From Siphonodentalium dalli (taxonomy: Eukaryota > Mollusca > Scaphopoda > Gadilida > Siphonodentaliidae), in NCBI GenBank assembly GCA_032622095.1, contig CP136068.1, forward strand, positions 183,607 through 247,606: a DNA stretch of 64,000 nt, given 5' to 3'. The number at the start of each line of letters is the position of its first letter. Within the stretch, counting starts at the first letter, position 1. A program made the position numbers and the translations under genes. Under the pieces are notes generated by a model. That model was not told where the DNA came from and did not search any database. It worked only from the letters and a program-made list of their open reading frames with translations. This document shows, piece after piece, positions 14,281 through 28,035 of the stretch.

Positions 14281-17200
14281 TGGTGAGGATACCTATATAT
14301 GTATGTGGTGGGGATACATATAGATATATGTGGTGGGGATACCTATAGATGTATGCGGTGGTGATACCTATATATGTGTGTGGTGGGGATACCTATATAT
14401 GTATGTGGTGGGGATACCTATATATGTGTGTGGTGGGGATACCTATAGATGTATGTGGTGGTGATACCTATATATGTGTGTGGTGGGGATACCTATATAT
14501 GTGTGTGGTGGGGATACCTATATATGTGTGTGATGGGGATACCTATATATTTATGTGGTGGGGATACCTATATATGTGTGTGGTGGGGATACCTATATAT
14601 GTATGTGGTGGGGATACCTATATATATGTGTGGTGGTGATACCTATAGATGTGTGTGGTGGGGATACCTATATATGTGTGTGGTGGTGATACCTATATAT
14701 GTATGTGGTGGGGATACCTATATATGTATGTGGTGGGGAGACCTATATATGTGTGTGGCGGTGATACCTATATATGTATGTTGTGGGGATACATATAGAT
14801 GTATGTGGTGGGGATACCTATAGATGTATGTGGTGGTGATACCTATATATGTGTGTGGTGGGGATACCTATATATGTATGTGGTGGGAATACCTATATAT
14901 GTGTGTGGTGGGGATACCTATATATGTATGTGGTGAGGATACCTATATATGTGTGTGGTGGTGATACCTATATACGTGTGTGGTGGGGATACCTATATAT
15001 GTGTGTGGTGGTGATACCTACATATGTATGTGGTGGTGATACCTATAGATGTATGGGGTGTGGATACCTATAGATGTATGAGGTGGGGATACCTATAGAT
15101 GTATGTGGTGAGGATACCTATAGATGTATGTGGTAGTGATACCTATAGATGTGTGTGGTGGGGATACCTATATATTTCTGTGGCGGGGATACCTATATAT
15201 GTATGTGGTGAGGATACTTATATATGTGTGTGGTGGTGATACCTATATATGTGTGTGGTGGTGATACCTATATATGTGTGTGGTGGGAATACCTATATAT
15301 GTATGTGGTGGTGATACCTATATATTTGTGTGGTGGGGATACCTATATATGTGTGTGGTGGGGATACATATATAGGTATGTGGTGGGGATACCTAAATAT
15401 GTGTGTGGTGGGGATACCTATATATGTTTGTGGCGGGAATACATATAGATGTGTGTGGTGGGGATACCTATATATGTGTGTGGTGGGGATACCTATATAT
15501 GTATGTGGTGGGGATACCTATATATGTATTTGGTGGGGATACCTATATATATGTGTGGTGGGGATACCTATAGATGTGTGTGACGGTAATACATATAGAT
15601 GTGTGGTGGGGTTACCTATATATGTGTGTGGCGGGGATACCTATATATGTGTGGTGGGGATACCTATAGATGTATGTGGTGGGGATACCTATAGATGTAT
15701 GTGGAGAGGATACCTATATATGAGTGTGGTGTGGATACCTATATATGTATGTGGTGGGGATACCTATAGATGTGTGTGGTGGTGATACCTATAGATGTAT
15801 GTGGTGGGGAGACCTATATATGTATGTGGTGGGGATACCTATATATGTATGTGGTGGGGAGACCTGTATATGTGTGTGGTGAGGATACCTATATATGTAT
15901 ATGGTGGGGATACCTATAAATGTGTGTGGCGGGGATACCTATAGATGTATGTGGTGGGGATACCTATATATGTATGTGGTGGGGATACCTATAGATGTGT
16001 GTGGTGGGGATACCTATAGATGTGTGTGGTGGGGAGACCTATATATGTGTGTGGTGGTGATACATATAGATGTATGTGGTGGGGATACCTATATATGTGT
16101 GTGATGGGGATACCTATATATGTATGTGGTGGGGATACCTATATATGTGTGTGGTGGGGATAACTATATATGTATGTGGTGGGGATACCTATATATGTGT
16201 GTGGTGGTGATACCTATAGATGTGTGTGGTGGGGATACCTATATATGTGTGTGGTGGTGATACCTATATATGTATATGGTGGGGATACCAATATATGTAT
16301 GTGGTGGGGAGACCTATATTTGTGTGTGGCGGTGATACCTATATATGTATGTTGTGGGGATACATATAGATGTATGTGGTGGGGATACCTATAGATGTGT
16401 GTGGCGGGGATACATATAGATGTGTTGTGGGGATACCTATATATGTGTGTGGCGGGGATACCTATATATGTGTGGCGGGGATACCTATAGATGTATGTGG
16501 TGGGGATACCTATAGATGTATGTGGTGAGGATACCTATATATGAGTGTGTTGTGGATACCTATATATGTATGTGGTGGGGATACCTATAGATGTGTGTGG
16601 TGGGGATACCTATATATGTATGTGGTGGTGATACCTATATATGTATGTGGTGGTGATACATATAGATGTATGTGGTGGTGATACCTATATATGTGTGTGG
16701 TGAGGATACCTATATATGTATGTGGTGGGGATACCTATAGATGTGTGTGGTGGTGATACATATAGATGTATGTGGTGGTGATACCTATATATGTGTGTGG
16801 TGGGGATACCTATATATGTATGTGGTGGGGATACCTATATATGTGTGTGGTGTGGATACCTATATATGTATGTGGTGGGGATACCTATATATGTGAGTGG
16901 CGGGGAGACCTATAGATGTGTGTGGTGGGGATACCTATAGATGTGTGTGGCGGGGATACCTATAGATGTGTGTGGTGAGGATACCTATATATGTGTGTGG
17001 CGGGGATACCTATATATGTGTGTGGTGGTGATATCTATATATGTGTGTGGTGGTGATACCTATATATGTATGTGGTGGGGATACCTATATATGTATGTGG
17101 TGGGGATACCTATATATGTGTGTGGTGGTGATATCTATATATGTGTGTGGTGGGGATACCTATATATGTGTGTGGTGGGGATACCTATAGATGTGTGTGG

Positions 17201-18358
17201 TGGGGAGACCTATAGATGTGTGTGGTGGGGATACCTATATATGTGTGTGGAGGGGATACCTATAGATGTGTGTGGTGGGGAGACCTATATATGTGTGTGG
17301 TGGTGATACATATAGATGTATGTGGTGGTGATACATATAGATGTGTGTGGCTGGGATACCTGTGTGTGGTGGCGATACCTATATATGTGTGTGGTGGGGA
17401 TACATATATATGTGTGTGGTGGGGATACATACAGATGTATGCGGTGGGGATACCTATATATGTATGTGGCGGGGATACATATATATGTATGTGGTGTGGA
17501 TACATATATATGTGTGTGGTGGTGATACCTATAAATGTATGTGGTGGGGATACCTATATATGTATGTGGTGGGGATACCTATATATGTACGTGGTGGGGA
17601 TACCTATATATGTAGGTGGTGGGGATACCTATATATGTATGTGGTGGGGATACCTATATATGTATGTGGTGATGATACCTATAGATGTATGTGGTGGGGA
17701 TACCTATATATGTATGTGGTGGGGATACCTATATATGTATGTGGTGGGGATACCTATATATGAATGTGGTGGTGATACCTATATATGTATGTGGTGGGGA
17801 TACCTATATATGTATGTGGTGAGGATACCTATATATGTATGTGGCGGGATACCTATAGATGTATGTGGTGGGGATACCTATATATGTATGTGGTGGGGAT
17901 ACCTATAGATGTTTGTGGTGGGGATACCTATATATGAATGTGGTGGGGATACCTATATATGTATGTGGTGGGGATACCTATAGATGTGTGTGGTGGGGAT
18001 ACCTATATATGTGTGTGGTGGGGATACCTATAGATGTATGTGGTGGGGATACCTATATATGTGTGTGGTGGGGATACCTATATATGTATGTGGCGGGGAT
18101 ACCTATATATGTATGTGGTGGGGATACATATATATGTGTGTGGTAGTGATACCTATAGATGTATGTGGTGGGGATACCTATATATGTATGTGGTGGGGAT
18201 AACTATATATGTATGTGGTGGGGATACCTATATATGTAGGTGGTGGGGATACCTATATATGTATGTAGTGGGGATACCTACATATGTATGTGGTGGTGAT
18301 ACCTATAGATGTATGTGGTGGGGATACCTATATATGTATGTGGTGGGGATACCTATAT
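14281..18358. repeat. HOR-II copy 1 (about 4.1 kb)
   Basis: This is a different order of units from HOR-I. Markers are ATGCGGTGGTG near 14,354, a GGTGTGGATACC/ATGAGGTGGGG pair near 15,057-15,085, TATTTCTGTGGCGGGG near 15,173, TATAGGTATGTGG near 15,371, a GACGGTAATAC unit near 15,582, ATGAGTGTGTTGTGG near 16,541 and a shortened CCTGTGTGTGGTGGCG unit near 17,358. After about 17,540 the units become more uniform (mostly TGTATG, GGGG). It ends where the ATGGGGTGGGG doublet of HOR-I copy 6 begins. Confidence 0.85.
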
Positions 18359-20481
18359 ATGTATGTGGTGGTGATACCTATAGATGTATGGGGTGGGGAT
18401 ACCTATAGATGTATGGGGTGGGGATACCTATATATGTATGTGGTGAGGATACCTATAGATGTATGTGGTCGGGATACCTATATATGTGTGTGGTGGGGAT
18501 ACCTATATATGTATGTGGTGAGGATACCAATATATGTGTGTGGTGGTGATACCTATATGTGTGTGTGGTGGGGATACCTATATATGTATGTGGTGGTGAT
18601 ACCTACATATGTATGTGGTGGTGATACCTATAGATGTATGGGGTGGTGATACCTATATATGTGTGTGGTGAGGATACCTATATATGTATGTGGTGGGGAT
18701 ACCTATAGATGTGTGTGGTGGTGATACATATAGATGTATGTGGTGGTGATACCTAAGTATGTGTGTGGTGGGGATACCTATATATGTATGTGGTGGGGAT
18801 ACCTATATATGTGTGTGGTGGGGATACCTATATATGTATGTGGTGGGGATACCTATATATGTGAGTGGCGGGGAGACCTATAGATGTGTGTGGTGGGGAT
18901 ACCTATAGATGTGTATGGCGGGGATACCTATAGATGTGTGTGGTGAGGATACCTATATATGTGTGTGGCGGGGATACCTATATATGTGTGCGGCGGGGAT
19001 ACCCATAGATGTGTGTGGTGGTGATACCTATATATGTATGTGGTGGGGATACCTATATATGTATGTGGTGGGGATACCTATATATGTGTGTGGTGGTGAT
19101 ATCTATATATGTATGTGGTGGGGATACCTATATATGTGTGTGGTGGGGATACCTATAGATGTGTGTGGTGGGGAGACCTATAGATGTGTGTGGTGGGGAT
19201 ACCTATAGATGTGTGTGGTGGGGATACCTATAGATGTGTGTGGTGGGGAGACCTATATATGTGTGTGGTGGTGATACATATAGATGTATGTGGTGGTGAT
19301 ACCTATAGATGTGTGTGGCTGGGATACCTATATATGTATGTGGTGGGGATACCTATATATGTGTGTTGTGGGGATACCTATATGTGTGTGGCGGGGATAC
19401 CTATATATGTATGTGGTGAGGATACCTATATATGTAAGTGGTGGGGATAGCTATATATGTGGGTGGCGGGGATACCTATAGATGAATGGGGTGGGGATAC
19501 CTATATATGTGTGTAATGGGGATACCTATATATGTATGTGGTGGGGATACCTATATATGTATGTGGTGGTGATACCTATATATGTATGTGTGGGTGATAC
19601 CTATATATGTATGTGGTGGTGATACCTATAGATGTGTGTGGTGGTTATACCTATATATGTATGTGGCGCGGATACCTATATATGTATGTGGTGGTGATAC
19701 CTATATATGTATGTGGTGGTGATACCTATATATGTATGTGGTGGTGATACCTATATATGTGTGTGGTGAGGATACCTATATATGTACGTGGAGGTGATAC
19801 CTATATATGTATGTGGTGGGGATACCTATATATGTATGTGGTGGGGATACCTATATGTGTGTGTGGCGGGGATACCTATAGATGTGTGTGGCGGGGATAC
19901 ATATATATGTATGTGGTGGGGATACCTATATATGTGTGTGGCGGGGATACCTATAGATGTATGTGGTGGGGATACCTATATATGTGTGTGGTGGTGATAT
20001 CTATAGATCTATGTGGTGGGGATACCTATATATGTATGTGGTGGGGATACCTATAGATGTATGTGGTGGTGATACCTATATATTAATGTGGTGGTGATAC
20101 CTATATATATATGTGTTGGGGATACCTATATATGTGTGTGGTGGTGATACCTATATATGTATGTGGTGGTGATACCTATAGATGTGTGTGGTGAGGATAC
20201 TTATATATGTATGTGGTGGGGATACCTATATATGTATGTGGTGGGGAGACCTATAGATGTATGTGGTGGGGATGCCTATATATATATATGGTGGGGATAC
20301 CTATATATGTATGTGGAGGGGACACCTATATATGTATGTGGTCGGGATACCTATATATGTGTGTGGTGGGGATACCTATATATGTATGTGGTGAGGATAC
20401 CTATATATGTGTGTGGTGGTGATACCTATATATGTGTGTGGTGGGGATACCTATATATGTATGTGGTGGTGATACCTACAT
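18359..20481. repeat. HOR-I copy 6, short form (2,123 bp)
   Basis: It aligns to copy 1 at a constant offset of 15,364, with the same length. It keeps the five units missing from copy 4. It has GGGTGGCGGGG near 19,459 and no G7 run near 19,965, so it lacks two changes shared by copies 1 and 4. It has a private CCTAAGTATG unit near 18,752. Confidence 0.9.
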
Positions 20482-22585
20482 ATGTATGTGGTGGTGATAC
20501 CTATAGATGTATGGGGTGGGGATACCTATAGATGTATGGGGTGGGGATACCTATATATGTATGTGGTGAGGATACCTATAGATGTATGTGGTCGGGATAC
20601 CTATATATGTGTGTGGTGGGGATACCTATATATGTATGTGGTGAGGATACCAATATATGTGTGTGGTGGTGATACCTATATATGTGTGTGGTGGGGATAC
20701 CTATATATGTATGTGGTGGTGATACCTACATATGTATGTGGTGGTGATACCTATAGATGTATGGGGTGGTGATACCTATATATATGTGTGGTGAGGATAC
20801 CTATATATGTATGTGGTGGGGATACCTATATATGTGTGTGGTGGTGATACATATAGATGTATGTGGTGGTGATACCTATATATGTGTGTGGTGGGGATAC
20901 CTATATATGTATGTGGTGGGGATACCTATATATGTGTGTGGTGGGGATACCTATATATGTATGTGGTGGGGTTACCTATATATGTGAGTGGCGGGGAAAC
21001 CTATATATGTGTGTGGTGGGGATACCTATAGATGTGTATGGCGGGGATACCTATAGATGTGTGTGGTGAGGATACCTATATATGTGTGTGGCGGGGATAC
21101 CTATATATGTGTGCGGCGGGGATACCCATAGATGTGTGTGGTGGTGATACCTATATATGTATGTGGTGGGGATACCTATATATGTATGTGGTGGGGATAC
21201 CTATATATGTGTGTGGTGGTGATATCTATATATGTATGTGGTGGGGATACCTATATATGTGTGTGGTGGGGATACCTATAGATGTGTGTGGTGGGGAGAC
21301 CTATAGATGTGTGTGGTGGGGATACCTATAGATGTGTGTGGTGGGGATACCTATAGATGTGTGTGGTGGGGAGACCTATATATGTGTGTGGTGGTGATAC
21401 ATATAGATGTATGTGGTGGTGATACCTATAGATGTGTGTGGCTGGGATACCTATATATGTATGTGGTGGGGATACCTATATATGTGTGTTGTGGGGATAC
21501 CTATATGTGTGTGGCGGGGATACCTATATATGTATGTGGTGAGGATACCTATATATGTATGTGGTGGGGATAGCTATATATGTGGGTGGCGGGGATACCT
21601 ATAGATGAATGGGGTGGGGATACCTATATATTTGTGTAATGGGGATACCTATATATGTATGTGGTGGGGAGACCTATATCTGTATGTGGTGGTGATACCT
21701 ATATATTTATGTGGTGGGGAGACCTTTATATGTGTGTGGTGAGGATACCTATATATGTGTGTGGCGGGGATACCTATAGATGTATGTGGTGGGGATACCT
21801 ATATATGTATGTGGTGGGGATACCTATGTATGTATGTGGTGGGGAGACCTATATATGTATGTTCTGGTGATACCTATATATGTATGTGGTGGGGAGATTT
21901 ATATATGTATGTGGTGGGGATACATATATATGTGTGTGGTGGTGATACCTATAGATGTGTGTGGCAGGGATACCTATATATGTATGTGGTGGTGATACCT
22001 ATATATGTATGTGTGGGTGATACCTATATATGTATGTGGTGGTGATACCTATAGATGTGTGTGGTGGTTATACCTATATATGTATGTGGCGCGGATACCT
22101 ATATATGTATGTGGTGGGGATACCCATATATGTATGTGGTGGGGATACCTATATATGTGTGTGGCGGGATACCTATAGATGTGTGTGGCGGGGATACATA
22201 TATATGTATGTGGTGGGGATACCTATATATGTGTGTGGCGGGGATACCTATAGATGTATGTGGTGGGGATACCTATATATGTGTGTGGTGGTGATATCTA
22301 TAGATGTATGTGGTGGGGATACCTATATATGTATGTGGTGGGGATACCTATAGATGTATGTGGTGGTGATACCTATATATTAATGTGGTGGTGATACCTA
22401 TATATATATGTGTTGGGGATACCTATATATGTGTGTGGTGGTGATACCTATATATGTATGTGGTGGTGATACCTATAGATGTGTGTGGTGAGGATACTTA
22501 TATATGTATGTGGTGGGGATACCTATATATGTATGTGGTGGGGATACCTATATATGTGTGTGCTGGGGATACCTATAGATGTGTG
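20482..22585. repeat. HOR-I copy 7, long form cut short by HOR-II
   Basis: It aligns to copy 5 at a constant offset of 8,305 and to copy 2 at 15,364. Markers are GTTACC/AAACC near 20,970-21,000, CGGCGGGGATACCC at 21,114, GTGTAATGGGG near 21,634, TTCTGG at 21,862 and TATTAATGTGG near 22,378. It passes into HOR-II at the same unit as copy 5 does. Confidence 0.9.
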
Positions 22586-25500
22586 TGGTGAGGATACCTA
22601 TATATGTATGTGGTGGGGATACATATAGATATATGTGGTGGGGATACCTATAGATGTATGCGGTGGTGATACCTATATATGTGTGTGGTGGGGATACCTA
22701 TATATGTATGTGGTGGGGATACCTATATATGTGTGTGGTGGGGATACCTATAGATGTATGTGGTGGTGATACCTATATATGTGTGTGGTGGGGATACCTA
22801 TATATATGTGTGGTGGGGATACCTATATATGTGTGTGATGGGGATACCTATATATTTATGTGGTGGGGATACCTATATATGTGTGTGGTGGGGATACCTA
22901 TATATGTATGTGGTGGGGATACCTATATATGTGTGTGGTGGTGATACCTATAGATGTGTGTGGTGGGGATACCTATATATGTGTGTGGTGGTGATACCTA
23001 TATATGTATGTGGTGGGGATACCTATATATGTATGTGGTGGGGAGACCTATATATGTGTGTGGCGGTGATACCTATATATGTATGTTGTGGGGATACATA
23101 TAGATGTATGTGGTGGGGATACCTATAGATGTATGTGGTGGTGATACCTATATATGTGTGTGGTGGGGATACCTATATATGTATGTGGTGGGAATACCTA
23201 TATATGTGTGTGGTGGGGATACCTATATATGTATGTGGTGAGGATACCTATATATGTGTGTGGTGGTGATACCTATATATGTGTGTGGTGGGGATACCTA
23301 TATATGTGTGTGGTGGTGATACCTACATATGTATGTGGTGGTGATACCTATAGATGTATGGGGTGTGGATACCTATAGATGTATGAGGTGGGGATACCTA
23401 TAGATGTATGTGGTGAGGATACCTATAGATGTATGTGGTAGTGATACCTATAGATGTGTGTGGTGGGGATACCTATATATTTCTGTGGCGGGGATACCTA
23501 TATATGTATGTGGTGAGGATACTTATATATGTGTGTGGTGGTGATACCTATATATGTGTGTGGTGGTGATACCTATATATGTGTGTGGTGGGAATACCTA
23601 TATATGTATGTGGTGGTGATACCTATATATTTGTGTGGTTGGGATACCTATATATGTGTGTGGTGGGGATACATATATAGGTATGTGGTGGGGATACCTA
23701 TATATGTGTGTGGTGGGGATACCTATATATGTTTGTGGCGGGAATACATATAGATGTGTGTGGTGGGGATACCTATATATGTGTGTGGTGGGGATACCTA
23801 TATATGTATGTGGTGGGGATACCTATATATGTATTTGGTGGGGATACCTATATATATGTGTGGTGGGGATACCTATAGATGTGTGTGACGGTAATACATA
23901 TAGATGTGTGGTGGGGATACCTATATATGTGTTTGGCGGGGATACCTATATATGTGTGGTGGGGATACCTATAGATGTATGTGGTGGGGATACCTATAGA
24001 TGTATGTGGAGAGGATACCTATATATGAGTGTGGTGTGGATACCTATATATGTATGTGGTGGGGATACCTATAGATGTGTGTGGTGGTGATACCTATAGA
24101 TGTATGTGGTGGGGAGACCTATATATGTATGTGGTGGGGATACCTATATATGTATGTGGTGGGGAGACCTGTATATGTGTGTGGTGAGGATACCTATATA
24201 TGTATATGGTGGGGATACCTATAAATGTGTGTGGCGGGGATACCTATAGATGTATGTGGTGGGGATACCTATATATGTATGTGGTGGGGATACCTATAGA
24301 TGTGTGTGGTGGGGATACCTATAGATGTGTGTGGTGGGGAGACCTATATATGTGTGTGGTGGTGATACATATAGATGTATGTGGTGGGGATACCTATATA
24401 TGTGTGTGATGGGGATACCTATATATGTATGTGGTGGGGATACCTATATATGTGTGTGGTGGGGATAACTATATATGTATGTGGTGGGGATACCTATATA
24501 TGTGTGTGGTGGTGATACCTATAGATGTGTGTGGTGGGGATACCTATATATGTGTGTGGTGGTGATACCTATATATGTATATGGTGGGGATACCTATATA
24601 TGTATGTGGTGGGGAGACCTATATTTGTGTGTGGCGGTGATACCTATATATGTATGTTGTGGGGATACATATAGATGTATGTGGTGGGGATACCTATAGA
24701 TGTGTGTGGCGGGGATACATATAGATGTGTTGTGGGGATACCTATATATGTGTGTGGCGGGGATACCTATATATGTGTGGCGGGGATACCTATAGATGTA
24801 TGTGGTGGGGATACCTATAGATGTATGTGGTGAGGATACCTATATATGAGTGTGTTGTGGATACCTATATATGTATGTGGTGGGGATACCTATAGATGTG
24901 TGTGGTGGGGATACCTATATATGTATGTGGTGGTGATACCTATATATGTATGTGGTGGTGATACATATAGATGTATGTGGTGGTGATACCTATATATGTG
25001 TGTGGTAAGGATACCTATATATGTATGTGGTGGGGATACCTATAGATGTGTGTGGTGGTGATACATATAGATGTATGTGGTGGTGATACCTATATATGTG
25101 TGTGGTGGGGATACCTATATATGTATGTGGTGGGGATACCTATATATGTGTGTGGTGTGGATACCTATATATGTATGTGGTGGGGATACCTATATATGTG
25201 AGTGGCGGGGAGACCTATAGATGTGTGTGGTGGGGATACCTATAGATGTGTGTGGCGGGGATACCTATAGATGTGTGTGGTGAGGATACCTATATATGTG
25301 TGTGGCGGGGATACCTATATATGTGTGTGGTGGTGATATCTATATATGTGTGTGGTGGTGATACCTATATATGTATGTGGTGGGGATACCTATATATGTA
25401 TGTGGTGGGGATACCTATATATGTGTGTGGTGGTGATATCTATATATGTGTGTGGTGGGGATACCTATATATGTGTGTGGTGGGGATACCTATAGATGTG

Positions 25501-28035
25501 TGTGGTGGGGAGACCTATAGATGTGTGTGGTGGGGATACCTATAGATGTGTGTGGAGGGGATACCTATAGATGTGTGTGGTGGGGAGACCTATATATGTG
25601 TGTGGTGGTGATACATATACATGTAGATGTATGTGGTGGTGATACATATAGATGTGTGTGGCTGGGATACCTGTGTGTGGTGGCGATACCTATATATGTG
25701 TGTGGTGGGGATACCTATATATGTGTGTGGTGGGGATACATATAGATGTATGCGGTGGGGATACCTATATATGTATGTGGCGGGGATACATATATATGTA
25801 TGTGGTGTGGATACATATATATGTGTGTGGTGGTGATACCTATAAATGTATGTGGTGGGGATACCTATATATGTGTGTGGTGGTGATACCTATAGATGTG
25901 TGTGGTGGGGATACCTATATATGTGTGTGGTGGTGATACCTATATATGTATATGGTGGGGATACCTATATATGTATGTGGTGGGGAGACCTATATTTGTG
26001 TGTGGCGGTGATACCTATATATGTATGTTGTGGGGATACATATAGATGTATGTGGTGGGGATACCTATAGATGTGTGTGGCGGGGATACATATAGATGTG
26101 TTGTGGGGATACCTATATATGTGTGTGGCGGGGATACCTATATATGTGTGGCGGGGATACCTATAGATGTATGTGGTGGGGATACATATAGATGTATGTG
26201 GTGGGGATACCTATATATGAGTGTGTTGTGGATACCTATATATGTATGTGGTGGGGATACCTATAGATGTGTGTGGTGGGGATACCTATATATGTATGTG
26301 GTGGTGATACCTATATATGTATGTGGTGGTGATACATATAGATGTATGTGGTGGTGATACCTATATATGTGTGTGGTGAGGATACCTATATATGTATGTG
26401 GTGGGGATACCTATAGATGTGTGTGGTGGTGATACATATAGATGTATGTGGTGGTGATACCTATATATGTGTGTGGTGGGGATACCTATATATGTATGTG
26501 GTGGGGATACCTATATATGTGTGTGGTGTGGATACCTATATATGTATGTGGTGGGGATACCTATATATGTGAGTGGCGGGGAGACCTATAGATGTGTGTG
26601 GTGGGGATACCTATAGATGTGTGTGGCGGGGATACCTATAGATGTGTGTGGTGAGGATACCTATATATGTGTGTGGCGGGGATACCTATATATGTGTGTG
26701 GTGGTGATATCTATATATGTGTGTGGTGGTGATACCTATATATGTATGTGGTGGGGATACCTATATATGTATGTGGTGGGGATACCTATATATGTGTGTG
26801 GTGGTGATATCTATATATGTGTGTGGTGGGGATACCTATATATGTGTGTGGTGGGGATACCTATAGATGTGTGTGGTGGGGAGACCTATAGATGTGTGTG
26901 GTGGGGATACCTATAGATGTGTGTGGAGGGGATACCTATAGATGTGTGTGGTGGGGAGACCTATATATGTGTGTGGTGGTGATACATATAGATGTATGTG
27001 GTGGTGATACATATAGATGTGTGTGGCTGGGATACCTGTGTGTGGTGGCGATACCTATATATGTGTGTGGTGGGGATACATATATATGTGTGTGGTGGGG
27101 ATACATACAGATGTATGCGGTGGGGATACCTATATATGTATGTGGCGGGGATACATATATATGTATGTGGTGTGGATACATATATATGTGTGTGGTGGTG
27201 ATACCTATAAATGTATGTGGTGGGGATACCTATATATGTATGTGGTGGGGATACCTATATATGTACGTGGTGGGGATACCTATATATGTAGGTGGTGGGG
27301 ATACCTATATATGTATGTGGTGGGGATACCTATATATGTATGTGGTGGTGATACCTATAGATGTATGTGGTGGGGATACCTATATATGTATGTGGTGGGG
27401 ATACCTATATATGTATGTGGTGGGGATACCTATATATGAATGTGGTGGTGATACCTATATATGTATGTGGTGGGGATACCTATATATGTATGTGGTGGGG
27501 ATACCTATATATGTATGTGGCGGGATACCTATAGATGTATGTGGTGGGGATACCTATATATGTATGTGGTGGGGATACCTATAGATGTTTGTGGTGGGGA
27601 TACCTATATATGAATGTGGTGGGGATACCTATATATGTATGTGGTGGGGATACCTATAGATGTGTGTGGTGGGGATACCTATATATGTGTGTGGTGGGGA
27701 TACCTATAGATGTATGTGGTGGGGATACCTATATATGTGTGTGGTGGGGATACCTATATATGTATGTGGCGGGGATACCTATATATGTATGTGGTGGGGA
27801 TACATATATATATGTGTGGTAGTGATACCTATAGATGTATGTGGTGGGGATACCTATATATGTATGTGGTGGGGATAACTATATATGTATGTGGTGGGGA
27901 TACCTATATATGTAGGTGGTGGGGATACCTATATATGTATGTAGTGGGGATACCTACATATGTATGTGGTGGTGATACCTATAGATGTATGTGGTGGGGA
28001 TACCTATATATGTATGTGGTGGGGATACCTATATA
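22586..28035. repeat. HOR-II copy 2, enlarged by an internal duplication (about 5.45 kb)
   Basis: It matches HOR-II copy 1 at offset 8,305 up to about 25,610, then at 8,311 to about 25,845 because of a 6-bp insertion. From about 27,216 to 28,035 it matches at offset 9,676. The 1,371-bp difference is an extra tandem copy of 24,475-25,845. At the right end this copy runs on into the uniform stretch rather than back into HOR-I. Confidence 0.88.
24475..27216. repeat. 1,371-bp tandem duplication inside HOR-II copy 2
   Basis: 24,475-25,845 and 25,846-27,216 have the same order of units, including TATTTGTGTGTGGCGG (24,614 and 25,984), the short units near 24,730-24,785 and 26,100-26,155, and the CCTGTGTGTGGTGGCG unit. 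The first copy alone has an added CATGTA near 25,619-25,624, so that insertion arose after or independently of the duplication. HOR-II copy 1 has the segment only once. Confidence 0.9.

Noticed and set aside
17260-17505. Minus-strand open frame of 81 codons, repeated at 26,936-27,181
   Set aside because: The minus strand normally has TAG (from CTA at positions 9-11) once per 75 bp. Several C9A units here fall in the same register and remove it. The two copies are the same HOR-II segment, not independent conservation of a gene.
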